DNA of 64,000 bases from Mesocentrotus franciscanus (lineage: Eukaryota > Echinodermata > Echinoidea > Camarodonta > Strongylocentrotidae). Position 1 is the stretch's first letter. Each line of letters starts with the position of its first letter. The notes beneath the pieces are model-generated. The model ran no database searches, had not been told where the DNA came from, and worked only from the letters and a program-made list of their open reading frames with translations. This document shows, in pieces, positions 13,101 to 21,847 of the stretch. Location of the stretch: positions 4,795,876-4,859,875 of the forward strand of contig CP137686.1 of assembly GCA_037976565.1 (NCBI GenBank). Direction: 5' to 3'. A program made the translations under genes and the position numbers.

Positions 13101-16100
13101 ATATGAAAAAATTGAGGGTCGATCCGGTGCTTCCCAAAGAGCTATAATGGATTTTTGGATAGGCATGTTTTTGCCCATATATGCTATGTATTACAAGAGC
13201 TCGTGCACACGGACATGTTTCTTGAACGGACGCTCATTGCGTTATTACTGGTCAGAAAAAGGTGAACAAGGTATCAAAATGCTTGGAAAATGTCCCGAAT
13301 ATGATGACATAGAAAATTTGGCGATTCTATGTTGCAAAATGCTAGTACGCGCGAAAACGCGCGCGCATGCGCGTGTGCGCGTTTTTTTTTGTTGCGAAAT
13401 GCAAACGTATCCAAAGTGAATTTGAGACGATTCTAACGAAAACATAAGGTGGTCTGTATTATATACAGCCCACCTGAAAAAATACGGAGACAAAAGAGGC
13501 GGAATAAAAGAATGGGTATACTATAGGTACAGACCTATCGAGAAGAGAAGAGTGTGGAGAGTACGAGAGGGGAGAGAAGGGGGTGGGGGTGGAATAGGAA
13601 TGTTTGTGGATATGTGTAAGTGAGTGTGAGAGAGAGAGATAGAGAGATATAGAGCGAGGGAGAGAGAGAGAGGCAGGAAGCCAGAAGGAAAATGCAGGTC
13701 AAGTTAACAAAATAACAGATAATGTTGTCGAGACCATTTTTAAAGTGGAAGGCCATTTCAAGTTATCAACCAGGGAGAATTAAACGCCTAGACTAAAATT
13801 TCCTCCTGCATTTAAATTTTAAAGGGATTGGGTATTTTTGTCTCAGATTCTAAACAAAATCCTGGATTTAGCTCATGCTGCAATGATAATTATAAACCTT
13901 TAGGTCAGTCAGGAATCCAGTGACGTTTACAAGCCGATCGCCTGTCTGATTATCAAGATATTGGAATTCGAATTTTCAAAAACCGTTTTCCCCAACGGTT
14001 TTTATAACACTAAAGTCTATTTGGGGATAATGAGTATGGTAAAACTGGTCACTCAAAGATTTTTTTTTTGAGGCACTTCATGATCATTTTGAAGCGCAAC
14101 TTTTTTAGGGCTTCAATATTACACCATATCACAGACGCTGATAACACGTAGGGCCATGCATCTCAGATTTGGCATTGTTAAACGTATTGTGTAGTAGGTC
14201 ATAATTCGCGGACACCAGACTTGGTGGAAATACTTTAATGGGTGTACACAGCAAAACCGTGGTCCCATAAAGAAATACACCCTAGACTCTCGGATAATCT
14301 ACAGTCTTCGGGTGAGGAAATGTAAGATAACGACTTTTCCATGTGGGGCGATTGGTGGAAAATGCAGAGCATTACATAAGGCCGATCGGACATAAAAATG
14401 AAGGTTAATCCTGGGCCCTGTTTCATAAAACTTGTTATCAATAACAAGTAACGATAGTTGTTATAAGCTACTGAAATCCTAACATTTGATTGGCTGTGAG
14501 CAGATTTGTCATAGATCTGTTGCAGTTGTTATTGATAACAAGTTTTATGAAACAGGGCCCGGGCGATTGACAACACATGTTGTTGGGTAAAGATCCGAAT
14601 GATGTCGAATGAGAGCCCACTACTCTGCGTCTTTAAAATCAGCTTGGTGGGTTAAGCGTTCTATCCATATTTTTTTCAAAGATCACGGCCTTTTTATGTT
14701 AAACACAATTCTATTAAGCTCCTATCCTGTTTCTATTGGCATCAACTTCAGTTGGAGCAATTGTCGACGGAGCACCTATGGCGCGCCGTTTGACCAATAA
14801 TTCAGATAAACACTGTTTATCGCCGATAAACGCTGTTTATCGTCGAAAAACAGTGTTTATCGACCGATAAACACTGTTTATCAAGCGATAAACACTGTTT
14901 ATCGAGAGAAACTATGTTTATCGACTGAAAAACACAGTTTCTCTCGATAAACAGTGTTTATCGCCAACGCTGTTTATCGCCGATAAACACTGTTTATCGA
15001 GAGAAACTGTGTTTATCAGTCGAAAAACATAGTTTCTCTCGATAAACAGTGTTTATCGCTTGATAAACAATGTTTATCGCCGATAAACACTGTTTATCGC
15101 CGATAAACACTGTTTATCGGGAGAAACAGTGTTTTTCAGTCGATACACATAGTTTCTCTCGATAAACAGTGTTTATCGGTCGATAAACACTGTTTTCGGC
15201 GATAAACACTGTTTATCTGATTTATTGGGCAAATGGCGCACTTATGGCGCGCCGTTTGACCAATAATTCAGATAAACACTGTTTATCGCCGATAAACACT
15301 GTTTATCGTCGAAAAACAGTGTTTATCGACCGATAAACACTGTTTATCAAGCGATAAACACTGTTTGTCGAGAGAAACAGTGTTTATCGACTGAAAAACA
15401 GTTTCTCTCGATAAACACTGTTTATCGAGAGCAACTGTGTTTATCAGTCGGAAAACATAGTTTCTCTCGATAAACAGTGTTTATCGCTTGATAAACAATG
15501 TTTATCGCCGATAAACACTGTTTATCGAGAGAAACTGTGTTTTTCAGTCGATAAACATAGTTTCTCTCGATAAACAGTGTTTATCGCTTGATAAACAGTG
15601 TTTATCTGAATTATTGGTCAAACGGCGCGCCATAAGCACCTGTCGGCAGATAACTGTCGGCAGAGTATTTGACGTCGGAGCAAATGTGGCGGAGCAATTG
15701 TCCCTTTTTGAAGAGCATTTGTCACCGGAGCAATCGTCGCCGGAGCATGTGTCGGGTTACTCCGAAAATACACTCGTCTTTGCGAGGGTAAGAACGAAAA
15801 GGCTGTCTCCTTTTTAGCGTTGAGGGTGTCTTATTTCTCAGTTGATTGGGCGCGCGACATGGAAACAGTCCCTTGGTCTCAGTCAAATATAAATACTGTA
15901 AGCATGCGTGACCAAGAAAACGCGTATAAAGGGGTGTTTTCTTATAGATTGGACGCGGTCCGCGTGGTGCCGCATTAAGGGGTTCAAGGAAAAGGGTACT
16001 TTTTCAAAATGGTTCAAAATCCTACTGTACGCGCCGGTATACGCGTTTAGGGGTATATTTCTAGCCCTCAGGGCCAGACCGGGGGGGGGATTATAATTGC

Positions 16101-19009
16101 CGATTGGCGAAACTACCGGCCGCCGCCTGCGCCCGCCGCCTAGCTAGATTAGGTGATAGACGTGCGGCGCTCTGTCATCTTTGGTTATAGTGTGGACTAC
16201 GGCCGCGAGCTTATCTAGCGCGAGTCGGTAGCATGGCATGGCATGGTATGCATATCGCATCGCCCATAGAGTCTTATTATATATCTATATGCATGCACCT
16301 TAGCTAGCTTTGATTGAAATGATCTTAAGATCTTCAGTAGATCAAGATGGATGCCCACGATACCAATCCAGACCAACCAAGTCTCACGCCTATAGCTGGT
16401 CCCTAATGTTCTGTTTTGCAAAGTTGAATAGTAACTGTTCATTGTGCATTGTGTACTTTTAGTAAACACTAGATGTACTTTATATCAAATAGATCAAATT
16501 TGAAATGTAATTCTTTTTTTTCAAAGAAAGGACTTATGATGGTTGTGCATTAAACATATTTGGAAGTGTACAGGTTGATGTTATTGCTTCTCTATTGAAA
16601 TAAATGTTTACATTGTGAATTTTACATCAGAAGCGCAAATTGATTTATATTACATTGTCAACAACTTAAATGGTAATCCCTATCGCACTTCAAAATGCTC
16701 AAGGGGTTACAATTTTTACTTGTTTACAATACGTGATTAGGAGTACACTCTTTTTTAAATACCCGTTTAGGGTGTGAATTCGGGAAAAACCACGCGAAAT
16801 CCTCATTTAGGGTATATTTTGCCGGCTTCAGAAGAAAAAGGTGGCCACTGAAGCATTCAGGTATGACGCGCTGCAAAACCATGGTTGTTTTGTTTGGATG
16901 ACGATACGAAGACTCTCAAAAATTAATACACGCTTTTACTCAAACAAAATTTTAAATATACGTGATTTGTTTTCTTACAATAGACCGTTTTCGTAATGTA
17001 ACAAAATTTAATGCATACGTCTTTGTGAAGTGCCTAAGCTTGATACGAATGATTCCATTCACCTGTTACGAATAAATGTATTTCAATAGTCAGAGCAGGG
17101 ACATGATAGAGAGTGCGAATTGCACAATATTACGTGTTGTAAGTTAAGGCAAATCATAATGTTTGTCCTACCTATCAACAAAATAATGTATGCCATTTGG
17201 CTTATTTGGGGATTTTCATGTTTTCGCTCAGTGGAAATGAGTTACCGAAAGGTGCTATTAGGTGCTTTGGGTGAAATAAAAGTATAATAGCAATAAATCC
17301 GGGGCGCATGACGTATTGCAAAAGATAATTATGATAATAAGAATAAGAAGAATACAATTAATTAAAAGAATTATAACAATGTCAATAATAACAATAATAA
17401 TGAAGCGTTCCGTGGCACAAATGCCGTCCATACTAATACAATCATCCAGGGTATTTAATTGCGTCTAAAATTGCCCCCTTGACAGATTTTAACAATTTGG
17501 CTTCTAGATGACCTGCGTTTGGCCACCCAGACTACGCTGGCAAAATTTCAAGGAAAAAAAAAGACCGGAAAGGGGACGAAAAGCGGTCTTTAAAAGTGAC
17601 GTCATAGCCGATAGGCGGAAACTCAGCGGATTTCGTATAGTGACCCTTGTTCAAATGCGATTTACTCAATTTTTTTTTCTGTGTGAACATATTCCGTATT
17701 TGGTATCCTTCGAAACGGCTTTTCATTGAGGTCAGTTTGAGACAGTTGTCATCTGCGCGAAACGTACTGCAAGTATTTAACAGGCTGTTACGTAATGCAT
17801 AGTAAATTCATAATTTTTGGCGATAACTTTGCGATTACGTCATCAAATTTTACCAAACTTGGCAGACAGTTGTCACGTGTATGGATGAATATGTTTGCCA
17901 AGTCTCATTGACGTAGGTATAAAGATCGCTATTTTAGAGTAAGTTGAAGTTATTTCGCAGTTTTCTTGAAAACTGCAAATCTGGAGGGCCATTTTCGCAA
18001 AGTCGGTCAGCGATAGGGTACATATTTTTTATTTGGCTGGAAAAAGCATATCTTGCTGTATCTAAATCCAAAAAAGGGGTAGGGGTTTGGCCAGACACAA
18101 TAGAGCTTCGGCCACAGAAAGAAAGCCATTTTCATAACTTTAGAGGGCGCTCTTTATATTATGCCATAACCATTGGTGTGTGAAATTCAGCATGGCTATG
18201 TGCAATGATAAGATTTAGATACTGTAAAGAATTAGGAAAAAACGGAATTGATATGAGAAAGTTATGGCAATTTTCAATTTTTAGGGGTCAATTTTTAAAG
18301 AAATTTTATCGATTTTTAAGGGATTCGATTTCGGATTTTAATTTGGAGTAGGCCTATGGAGATGGCATTTTGAAGGTCAGGTTATACGTCGCAGATGAAA
18401 GAATGTCTCTTGACTAGCTAAAGGAGTTTGTTAGAAGTCTGTAGGATCTAGGATAGTGACGATACGAAGGAAGAAAGAAAGGCCTTCTAGTTAAAACGGA
18501 CCAGAAACTGACAAAATGGCACCTGGACGGGCACGCATGAGTGATTTCGGAAAACAAAGGGTCAGGTGACCTAGATTGGATGACGGACAGTACGCCTGCG
18601 AACGTTGAAAGGAATCGGGCTGGAAGGGACTTAGATAGGATTAACAAGCACTGTGTGCAAATCGAATGGGATTTTAGGGAAGAAGAAAAAGAATTCAGAA
18701 CGCGAACAAGAACAAGACATTGAAGAAAGTCGTCAATGCAAATAATCAAAATAATGAGAAAAAATGCTGGACTCTCACCTGTGGTGCAAGTTTTTTCAAG
18801 CTGGTTTCTGCCGAGTCTCTCCGCCTCTCATAACTCCAAGCTGACACCGAACTCTTATCCAGGGTACCTCTTCTTTCGACCACGTTCACGGGTTGGTAGT
18901 CGTCGGTGATCTCAGTACGGGCGAAGAAATCCTGGATGGCGGCGCTGTGGAAGAAGCCGAGGTAGACCAATGTACTGCAGATGGAGACGATGGTGAGAGT
19001 ATGTGTTTT
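927..19009 (-). CDS. CHST15: CHST15-like carbohydrate sulfotransferase, 7 exons, N-terminus missing
   Basis: This is a spliced gene reconstructed by eye. Exons are 19009-18779, 6392-6185, 5115-4990, 4392-4239, 2984-2825, 1862-1718 and 1165-927 (stop TGA at 929-927). Intron phases are 0,1,1,2,0,1, all junctions are AG/GT, and the joined frame of 420 residues is uninterrupted. Family knowledge: this type II Golgi enzyme moves sulfate from PAPS to chondroitin/dermatan-type GalNAc residues. Visible motifs are a membrane anchor near residues 3-22, the 5'-phosphosulfate loop GMPKCGTTDL near 112-121, KEPHWW, SASTMWDN near 192-199, the 3'-phosphate motif RNPTDRLYSDY at 235-245, and the C-terminal LGPMLP...DFYAP...DDRFLW block. 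N-glycosylation sequons NRS, NAT and NTS are present. The visible part is shorter than the roughly 560 residues of vertebrate CHST15. An upstream exon with Met is required and was not found. Assignment to CHST15 rather than another member of the same subfamily is by motif recognition. Confidence 0.86.
1166..2824. other. Two sulfotransferase introns around exon F
   Basis: The introns are 1166-1717 and 1863-2824. A short CTT run lies at 1566-1582. A 25-30-bp near-direct repeat (GGTTGAAAATGCAG type) lies near 1954-2010. No other structure was recognised. Confidence 0.5.
1718..1862 (-). CDS. CHST15: CHST15-like exon F
   Basis: This 145-nt exon has acceptor TTTTTGTTACAG/AGATTGG and donor CATTAG/GTAAGTG, phase 0 in and phase 1 out. 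It encodes RLEVGLYSIYVGDWLSFFPR, then KKLKIIKMADWHQKCSKTLS, ELYQFLAL. In the family this is the helix-strand segment (VGLYxxYLxDWLxxFxxxxLLxLRxED...FLxLG) that packs behind the active site. Confidence 0.9.
2825..2984 (-). CDS. CHST15: CHST15-like exon E: RLYSDY and disulfide segment
   Basis: This 160-nt exon has acceptor CTCCTCACAG/G and donor TATGTG/GTAAGTAGC, phase 2 in and phase 0 out. It encodes (R)LYSDYLYFTNTSMLTPEYF, then HERVKTSMRKFHECTKNLDV, RTCTYETQGIKSYV. RLYSDYLYF completes the 3'-phosphate-binding motif, and the C-(9)-C pair matches the conserved cysteines of CHST15 (FxxC...R.C.Y). An alternative earlier donor (CCAGG/GTATAA) would break the phase match. Confidence 0.9.
3035..3965. 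repeat. CAC/CAT trinucleotide microsatellite, about 0.9 kb
   Basis: Long degenerate array of CAC, CAT, ACC and TAC triplets in the intron between exons E and D. The triplet period gives His/Thr/Tyr-rich open frames on the plus strand and Val/Met-rich ones on the minus strand. These are artefacts. Confidence 0.9.
3968..4072 (-). mobile_element. 5'-truncated SINE tail, same family as 53.6 kb
   Basis: About 100 bp nearly identical to 53599-53690 in the same orientation: ATTGGGTTTTACAGACGTG, then TCAATCAGATATGATTA, ACGTCTGGGGACCGACC, and GTCACCATCCGAAAGACG. Similarity stops abruptly near 4072, so this copy lacks the 7SL-like 5' head. It lies in the intron about 165 bp from exon D. Confidence 0.75.
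4239..4392 (-). CDS. CHST15: CHST15-like exon D: SASTMWDN loop and first half of 3'-PB motif
   Basis: This 154-nt exon has acceptor TTTGTGTAG/GGGACGG and donor GATAG/GTAAGC, phase 1 in and phase 2 out. It contains no suitable in-frame Met, so simple Met-to-stop scanning misses it. It encodes GDGSASTMWDNRSWRYFYPN, then ATLGPAHVNGELIISIQPKA and LAIAILRNPTD. SASTMWDN and ...ILR-P followed by RLYSDY are family hallmarks. The usual RDP is RNP here. NRS and NAT are potential glycosylation sites. Confidence 0.9.
4990..5115 (-). CDS. CHST15: CHST15-like exon C
   Basis: This 126-nt exon has acceptor TTGATAG/GTCACGG and donor GTAG/GTGAGACG, with phase 1 on both sides. It encodes HGHASNHSKLNANPVSYYSRY, then ARAIDKYAKKEGLNKSKLVV, and a Gly codon is split at each end. 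The position (between KEPHWW and the SASTMWDN block) and the pattern of a helix followed by a beta strand before an active-site loop match the family. Sequence similarity alone is modest; the phases and neighbouring exons support it. Confidence 0.82.
5311..5555. repeat. 21-bp minisatellite, about 11 copies
   Basis: Tandem 21-bp unit CAGTGCCCATCCCCATTATA + C in the intron between exons C and B. The period is a multiple of three, so three frames stay open and give false proteins such as repeated QCPSPLY. Later copies carry substitutions and one-base changes. Confidence 0.92.
5556..6184. other. Intronic repeat remnants, no gene
   Basis: Rest of the intron between exons C and B. Two diverged copies of a module sharing CATTCATTTTCTAC and ACACGTGCCTT/ACATGTGCCTT lie near 5710-5745 and 6030-6075. 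Homopolymer T/G runs lie at 6085-6108. Confidence 0.4.
6185..6392 (-). CDS. CHST15: CHST15-like exon B: PAPS P-loop
   Basis: This 208-nt exon starts in phase 0 after a CT-rich tract and CCCAG, and ends ATAG/GTAGGT in phase 1. It encodes LFNAPPEPFSSKMKNPCWN...CLPYFYLIGMPKCGTTDLW...KKEPHWWSRIRI. The GMPKCGTTDL segment is the 5'-phosphosulfate-binding loop of sulfotransferases, with its invariant Lys and Thr residues. The segments NPCW, LPYFYLIG and KEPHWW are characteristic of the CHST15 branch. Confidence 0.9.
6393..7190. other. Start of the large intron; no gene seen
   Basis: First 0.8 kb of the 12.4-kb intron between exons A and B. It has C-runs near 6534-6550, a poly-A run near 6905 and AT-rich sequence. 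Nothing recognised. Confidence 0.4.
7195..7500. repeat. Tandem duplication rich in TGACCT half-sites
   Basis: Two diverged copies of a unit of about 172 bp, anchored by TGACCTAAAATGACCTTTGC at 7206 and TGACCTGAAATTACCTTTGA at 7378. Both continue with CTTGACTTTGT-ACCTGAAAT and then GATACTTGA-AACCCT. TGACCT/TGACCTTTG motifs recur. Confidence 0.7.
7530..7934. mobile_element. PIF/Harbinger-like non-autonomous element, copy A
   Basis: 405-bp element with terminal inverted repeats: TGCATAGATTACATTTGG at the left, and the complement of TGCCTAGATTACATTTG at the right. It is flanked by TTA and TAA, suggesting a 3-bp TWA target duplication with one change. The interior is GC- and CpG-rich with recurring CCGTGCGG, CGTACG and GTACGG words. 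It encodes no transposase. It is an opposite-orientation relative of the element at 8492-9145, sharing for example the CGGGGGCAGGCC-type block. Confidence 0.75.
8492..9145. mobile_element. PIF/Harbinger-like non-autonomous element, copy B, inside the LINE
   Basis: 654 bp with near-perfect terminal inverted repeats TGCCTGGATTACATTTG. It is flanked by TAA on both sides (TTA on the minus strand). Removing it with one TTA restores the LINE reading SGL-LVVPR exactly, which supports a 3-bp target duplication of Harbinger type. The interior is a CpG-rich mosaic of short palindromes (CGTACG, CCGTGC, GTACGG). No transposase is encoded. Confidence 0.85.
9213..9945. mobile_element. 733-bp CAGGGA-ended DNA transposon, copy 1, inside the LINE
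   Basis: Terminal inverted repeats are CAGGGACGTGATAGAGAAGG and, on the other strand, CAGGGAGGTGAAAGAAAGG. The flanking duplication GTTGTAC is perfect at both sides. Removing element plus one duplication restores the LINE frame (SAPQYN-IGLI). An inverted copy of the same 733-bp length and roughly 99% identity by eye lies at 27403-28135. The ends look hAT-like (CAGGG), but the 7-bp duplication is one short of the usual 8. A shared frame of 85-90 codons (MGCVTFHLALKFHAPNRAST...) is of unknown meaning. Confidence 0.88.
10284..11043. mobile_element. CAGTGGCGGATCC-ended repeat with pyrimidine-rich interior
   Basis: Left end AGCGGCGGATCCGGGATTTT and right end GTCCTGGATCCGCCACTG form short imperfect inverted repeats. 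The interior has GGGGGTCTAGGGGGCGGACC followed by long CT-rich runs (10600-10700, 10880-10985) and a second internal end-like block (GATCCGGCACTGAG) near 10768. It is probably two adjacent or nested copies of the same repeat family. Confidence 0.6.
11550..11818. repeat. Related G-rich dispersed repeat
   Basis: Begins AGTGGCATAGCTATGGGGGC and ends CTACGCCTCTGTACAGTG, with a purine-rich interior (GGAGGAAAAAAGGAAAGAG). It resembles the CAGTGGCG repeat family at 10.3 and 22.1 kb. Confidence 0.45.
12487..12560 (-). pseudogene. tRNA-like sequence, Gly(CCC)-type anticodon loop
   Basis: On the minus strand: an A-box-like GGTATAGTGGTCATAGCA, an anticodon loop CTCCCAT, and a perfect B box GTTCGATTCC, ending GGTGGGTCA. 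The acceptor 5' side (GGATTAT...) does not pair with the 3' side, and the anticodon stem has mismatches, so it is a tRNA pseudogene or a tRNA-derived SINE head rather than a working tRNA. Confidence 0.6.
12561..14412. other. Intronic sequence with repeat remnants
   Basis: No gene seen. A TGACCTTTGACCCT motif lies at 12282-12296. The phrase AAATCATATCTCCG occurs at 12349 and 13069. A CG/CA-rich run (GCGCGCGCATGCGCG) lies at 13355-13385 and a GA-rich run at 13560-13680. Confidence 0.4.
14413..14560. mobile_element. Small MITE with GGGCCCTGTTTCATAAAACT ends
   Basis: 148-bp inverted-repeat element. The left arm GGGCCCTGTTTCATAAAACT, followed by TGTTATCAATAACAA, is mirrored at the right by TTGTTATTGATAACAAGTTT and CAGGGCCC. 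A related element lies at 49174-49332. Confidence 0.8.
14777..15634. mobile_element. 858-bp inverted-repeat element made of a palindromic satellite
   Basis: Both ends read TATGGCGCGCCGTTTGACCA, followed by ATAATTCAGATAAACACTG, in inverted orientation. They are flanked by the perfect direct duplication AGCACC (14771-14776 and 15635-15640). The interior is an array of near-palindromes of the form CGATAAACACTGTTTATCG, alternating with GAGAGAAAC(A/T)GTGTTT and its complement. A second end-like copy in the middle (15244-15280, preceded by a degenerate inverted end at 15205-15240) splits it into two tandem halves. No protein is encoded. It belongs to no superfamily I can name. Confidence 0.85.
15641..15770. 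repeat. Degenerate ~15-bp GGAGCAATTGTCG repeats around the palindrome element
   Basis: Diverged copies of (C)GGAGCAATTGTCGC occur at 14752-14770 on the left and at about 15670-15755 on the right. The palindrome element therefore sits inside a pre-existing short tandem repeat. Confidence 0.55.
15771..16980. other. Intronic sequence, no gene seen
   Basis: Unique-looking sequence with short palindromes near 16210-16320 (ATGGCATGGCATGGTATGC). Nothing recognised. Confidence 0.4.
16981..17210. mobile_element. Degraded copy of the AATAGGCC MITE
   Basis: AATAGACCGTTTTCGTAATG, then TTTAATGCATACGTCTTTGTG, AAGTGCCT and GTATTTCAATAGTCAGA match the left arm of the element at 33121-33429. The right arm is lost or diverged. 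Confidence 0.7.
17211..18778. other. Intron next to exon A, no gene seen
   Basis: An AAT-rich run lies at 17325-17405. Nothing else was recognised. Confidence 0.4.
18779..19009 (-). CDS. CHST15: CHST15-like exon A: membrane anchor and stem
   Basis: The 231-nt exon lies between a TTTTACAG acceptor and a CAG/GTGAGAGT donor, with phase 0 on both sides and 77 codons. It begins KTHTLTIVSICSTLVYLGFF, a hydrophobic stretch of about 18-20 residues preceded by basic residues. A polar stem rich in Arg, Ser and Glu follows (ERRRDSAETSLKKLAPQ). This is the layout of a type II Golgi signal anchor. No in-frame Met lies upstream before a stop, so an initiator exon must precede it. Its link to exon B, 12.4 kb away, rests on phase match, strand and layout, so it is less certain than the other joins. 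Confidence 0.62.
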
Positions 19010-19860
19010 CTGTAAAATGATGACAAGAAAATAATTATTATGATGAATATTGGGGGGGGGGGAAGGGGCACCGATCTTATTCCGAAAATCAAACGCAAAT
19101 TAACTAGTTTACTTGAGTGGGAGGAAGGGTAGACTGCGAGTATGGACTCTAATTTGATACTTTACCACAATTCCTAAATCCTTGAGCAGAGCCTAGATAT
19201 GTGTCAGTCTCTGTCAGCGCCAAACAAAAAGGGGTTAAAATACAGTACAGAGCCTATAGTAGTCTTATTTTGCGCACTACTGAATCTTTAAAATAACATG
19301 ATTGTGCCCGCAGACTAGGGGAAGGAAGCGGGAGGTAGTCCAGGCGTTCTTTTCTCGTCATCACCTTCTCCCCTTCACTTTTTCTGCCTTTCCACCATTC
19401 TATTGGAGGGTGGTGGGTGGGGCACGGGCGCACGCACCCATGTACCTACGCCACTGTACGAGACATATAAACTTCTGCACAAGTTGAAAAATTGGCGTAA
19501 ATTCTTCCTGAAAAATCGACTGCCTCTTTAATTCGTGCTCAACCGAGCGGATGAATACCAAAATTATACCATATTGTTGCAGCATTTCCTTACTGTCAGT
19601 AATCAACAGACGAGAGGCGTTATTTCAAATGTAACAGGTCAAAATTGTAATGTTTAATGGACAAAAGACCAATTCAATATCTATGCATTCATTATTTACC
19701 AATAACTAATCAACTGTACAGGAAGTGAAGTCTAAATGCTTACAAACTTCATATTTCTCAAGAAGTATGATTCACACATATTCTGAGTAAAAGAAAGTTT
19801 ATGACGTACATCCCGGTCACTTGGTCAAAGGTCAGGAACTCCCAATAGATAGTGTAACCA
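19010..19860. other. Upstream of exon A; dispersed repeat fragments
   Basis: Contains a SINE-like fragment (CCTTGAGCAGAGCCTAGATA, TCAGTCTCTGTCAG) near 19165-19230. Similar text recurs at 34080-34130 and 47470-47530. The missing initiator exon of the sulfotransferase must lie upstream of exon A, but none was convincingly found here. Confidence 0.4.
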
Positions 19861-19861
19861 T

Positions 19862-20493
19862 TATAAAAGGGGGCAGAGGTAGTAGCCAAATTCACTCCTG
19901 CACTGCACGACTGCACCGCCATTCATGGGGCAGGCAGAGAGGTCGTCTCGTCAGGCTTTGGGGTTACATTAGGTTACATTAGGTAAGAAGATTTTCCTTT
20001 TGTCAAGTTTGATAATTATTGATATAATTAGTATTTTTGTAGATGTATTGAATGATGTAAGTTTATAAATCTGGTATTGTTGCGAATGATGAGTTGCATT
20101 GAATTAATATGCATTCTGTAAAGCGCGTGGTATATTATCTGTTTAGTGGTCAGTAGGTCGACTACTTTATACTTGATTCCGATTTGGTAATAGTAATTTG
20201 AGATGATTTGGATGTTATATGTTATGTTACTTGAAATCTTTAGGAGTTGTAGTTTTAAACTGTGTTGTTGAGGTAAACTCTGGAAAATCCTATTTAGCGA
20301 AACAGTTATAAAGTAAAATTTTGAGAGTTAATAGTTTGCGGTTTTAGTAATTGAATCGTCTTCATTTTGTATTTTAGAGTAAAATTCACTATAATTTATA
20401 CTAATTATTATTCCTTTAGGTGTTGACAAACAACATGTAAGAAGGGTGGGGTACCATCAGAGGAAACGGTCCTCTATACGCCAGATTGCGAGG
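19862..20493 (+). promoter_or_regulatory. Candidate TATA promoter with two splice-ready exons
   Basis: TATAAAAG at 19862-19869 is followed 32 bp later by an initiator-like TCACTCC (A at 19894). A possible exon 19894-19982 ends ATTAG/GTAAGAAG. A second possible exon 20420-20493 lies between TTCCTTTAG and GCGAGG/GTGAGTGG; one frame through it is open (VDKQHVRRVGYHQRKRSSIR). No continuation or known domain was recognised. It may be a real transcript, a non-coding RNA or chance. Confidence 0.32.
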
Positions 20494-21441
20494 GTGAGTG
20501 GTTATCATATAAACCACTAATTCAAAGTAAATTTAAGGGCAAATTATGTTTATCACGATTATATGTGTTATTCAAACATGTCCTCATCTCTATTTAATTG
20601 TTCTAACTTTGTTTATTTATTCATGTTTTTATTTTGACTTGTAACTTGCATATGAAATACAACATCGAACCACATCACAAGGAATGGTGTGGCGTGACGT
20701 CTGTACCAGTTTCCGCGTTTTATACAAAATAAAAACGATTTTGCGGTCACCACCATGAAATACTTCCCAGTGTGAGTCTAATGATACTATTACCTCAATT
20801 ACCTCAAAACCGCGCCATTACTGCCGCCATGTTTTTTTCCCCCAGGTGCAATACTCCGCATAGGTGTGGAAGTACAAAATAACCTTGTTAAATATTGCTC
20901 CAACCATTTGTGCAATGTCTGAATAAAAAAAATTGGTTTGAACGAAAAAGTATTATAATAAGGCATTAAATAGAGAGAAGAGAAATGAATCTTGTCATTC
21001 TTATTTTGACTTTATTTTGCTTAATTTATTATTCATAGAAATTATATTAGAGAATATTTTGGAAGTGAAAAACACAGAATACATGCTGTATACTTGGTAA
21101 AATAATTAAGGGTAGAAAGTCGCAACTATCTCAATATAAAAATTAATCAAAAGAAATTCGATACAAACGAACAAAATAAATATTGCCACTATTTTAGTTA
21201 ATGATTCCTGTTATGTTAATCGGCATAGCAGTCATCATAACTGTTATATACTGAAAACAGGGTCATAAATACAATTTTGTGCGACTTACTGGTCAATCAT
21301 GGTAATCAAGCTTGTTTACGCTATCGAGGTCTGTGTTGATAAACTTGCACTTTTGCAGGTAGCTTAGTTGGCCATTGAGATTGCACGCATATATCCCTAT
21401 GCAGTCTACGTGCAATGCGCGATCATGCCAAATTGGTCAAT
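20494..21441. other. AT-rich sequence, no gene seen
   Basis: A short frame MKYNIEPHHKEWCGVTSVPV at 20653-20712, ending before TACAAAATAAA, is the only notable text. Its meaning is unclear. Confidence 0.35.
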
Positions 21442-21847
21442 TTAAAGAGAAAGACCAGTTCTGGTCATGCGATTGCATTGTGAAAGAAACGTTGTGGAAT
21501 CGATCAGAAAAGGTTGATCATCTAGCATATAAGTATTTGGTGTGTACTGCAAGGTTCTGGAATCATCAAAATGATAAGAAATTTGGCCCAGTCTTGGTAA
21601 AGTTACAAGCACTGTACACAGAAAGATGTATATGGGACTACACGACCACGTGCGCGATATCTATTTGGTCCCAATAGATATAATAATTTACCAAATATAT
21701 CAATTCGTAGGCGGTTTCCCGACTTTCCCGGCAAAATTTGTATCATCACGTATTAGTCAAAACATATTCTTTCACATGATTGGTAATGAGAGCTTCCATT
21801 TCATTTTTTTGAGAGAGGGCGTTTCCAAAACTGGTCTATACCTTTAA
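21442..21847. mobile_element. TTAA MITE, GACCAGTTYTGG family, copy 1
   Basis: TTAA flanks both ends. The left arm AGAGAAAGACCAGTTCTGG and right arm CCAAAACTGGTCTATACCT are inverted. An inverted copy lies at 50063-50458, so the two differ by orientation and point changes. A 5-6-bp internal palindrome TTTGGTCCCAATAG is shared. Confidence 0.85.

Noticed and set aside
13060..13419. 119-codon plus-strand frame
   Set aside because: No recognisable domain. It crosses repeat text and a GCGCGCGC alternating run.
14777..15634. CRISPR-like regularly spaced repeat array
   Set aside because: Repeats are palindromic words without unique spacers, bounded by transposon-like inverted ends in a eukaryotic genome.
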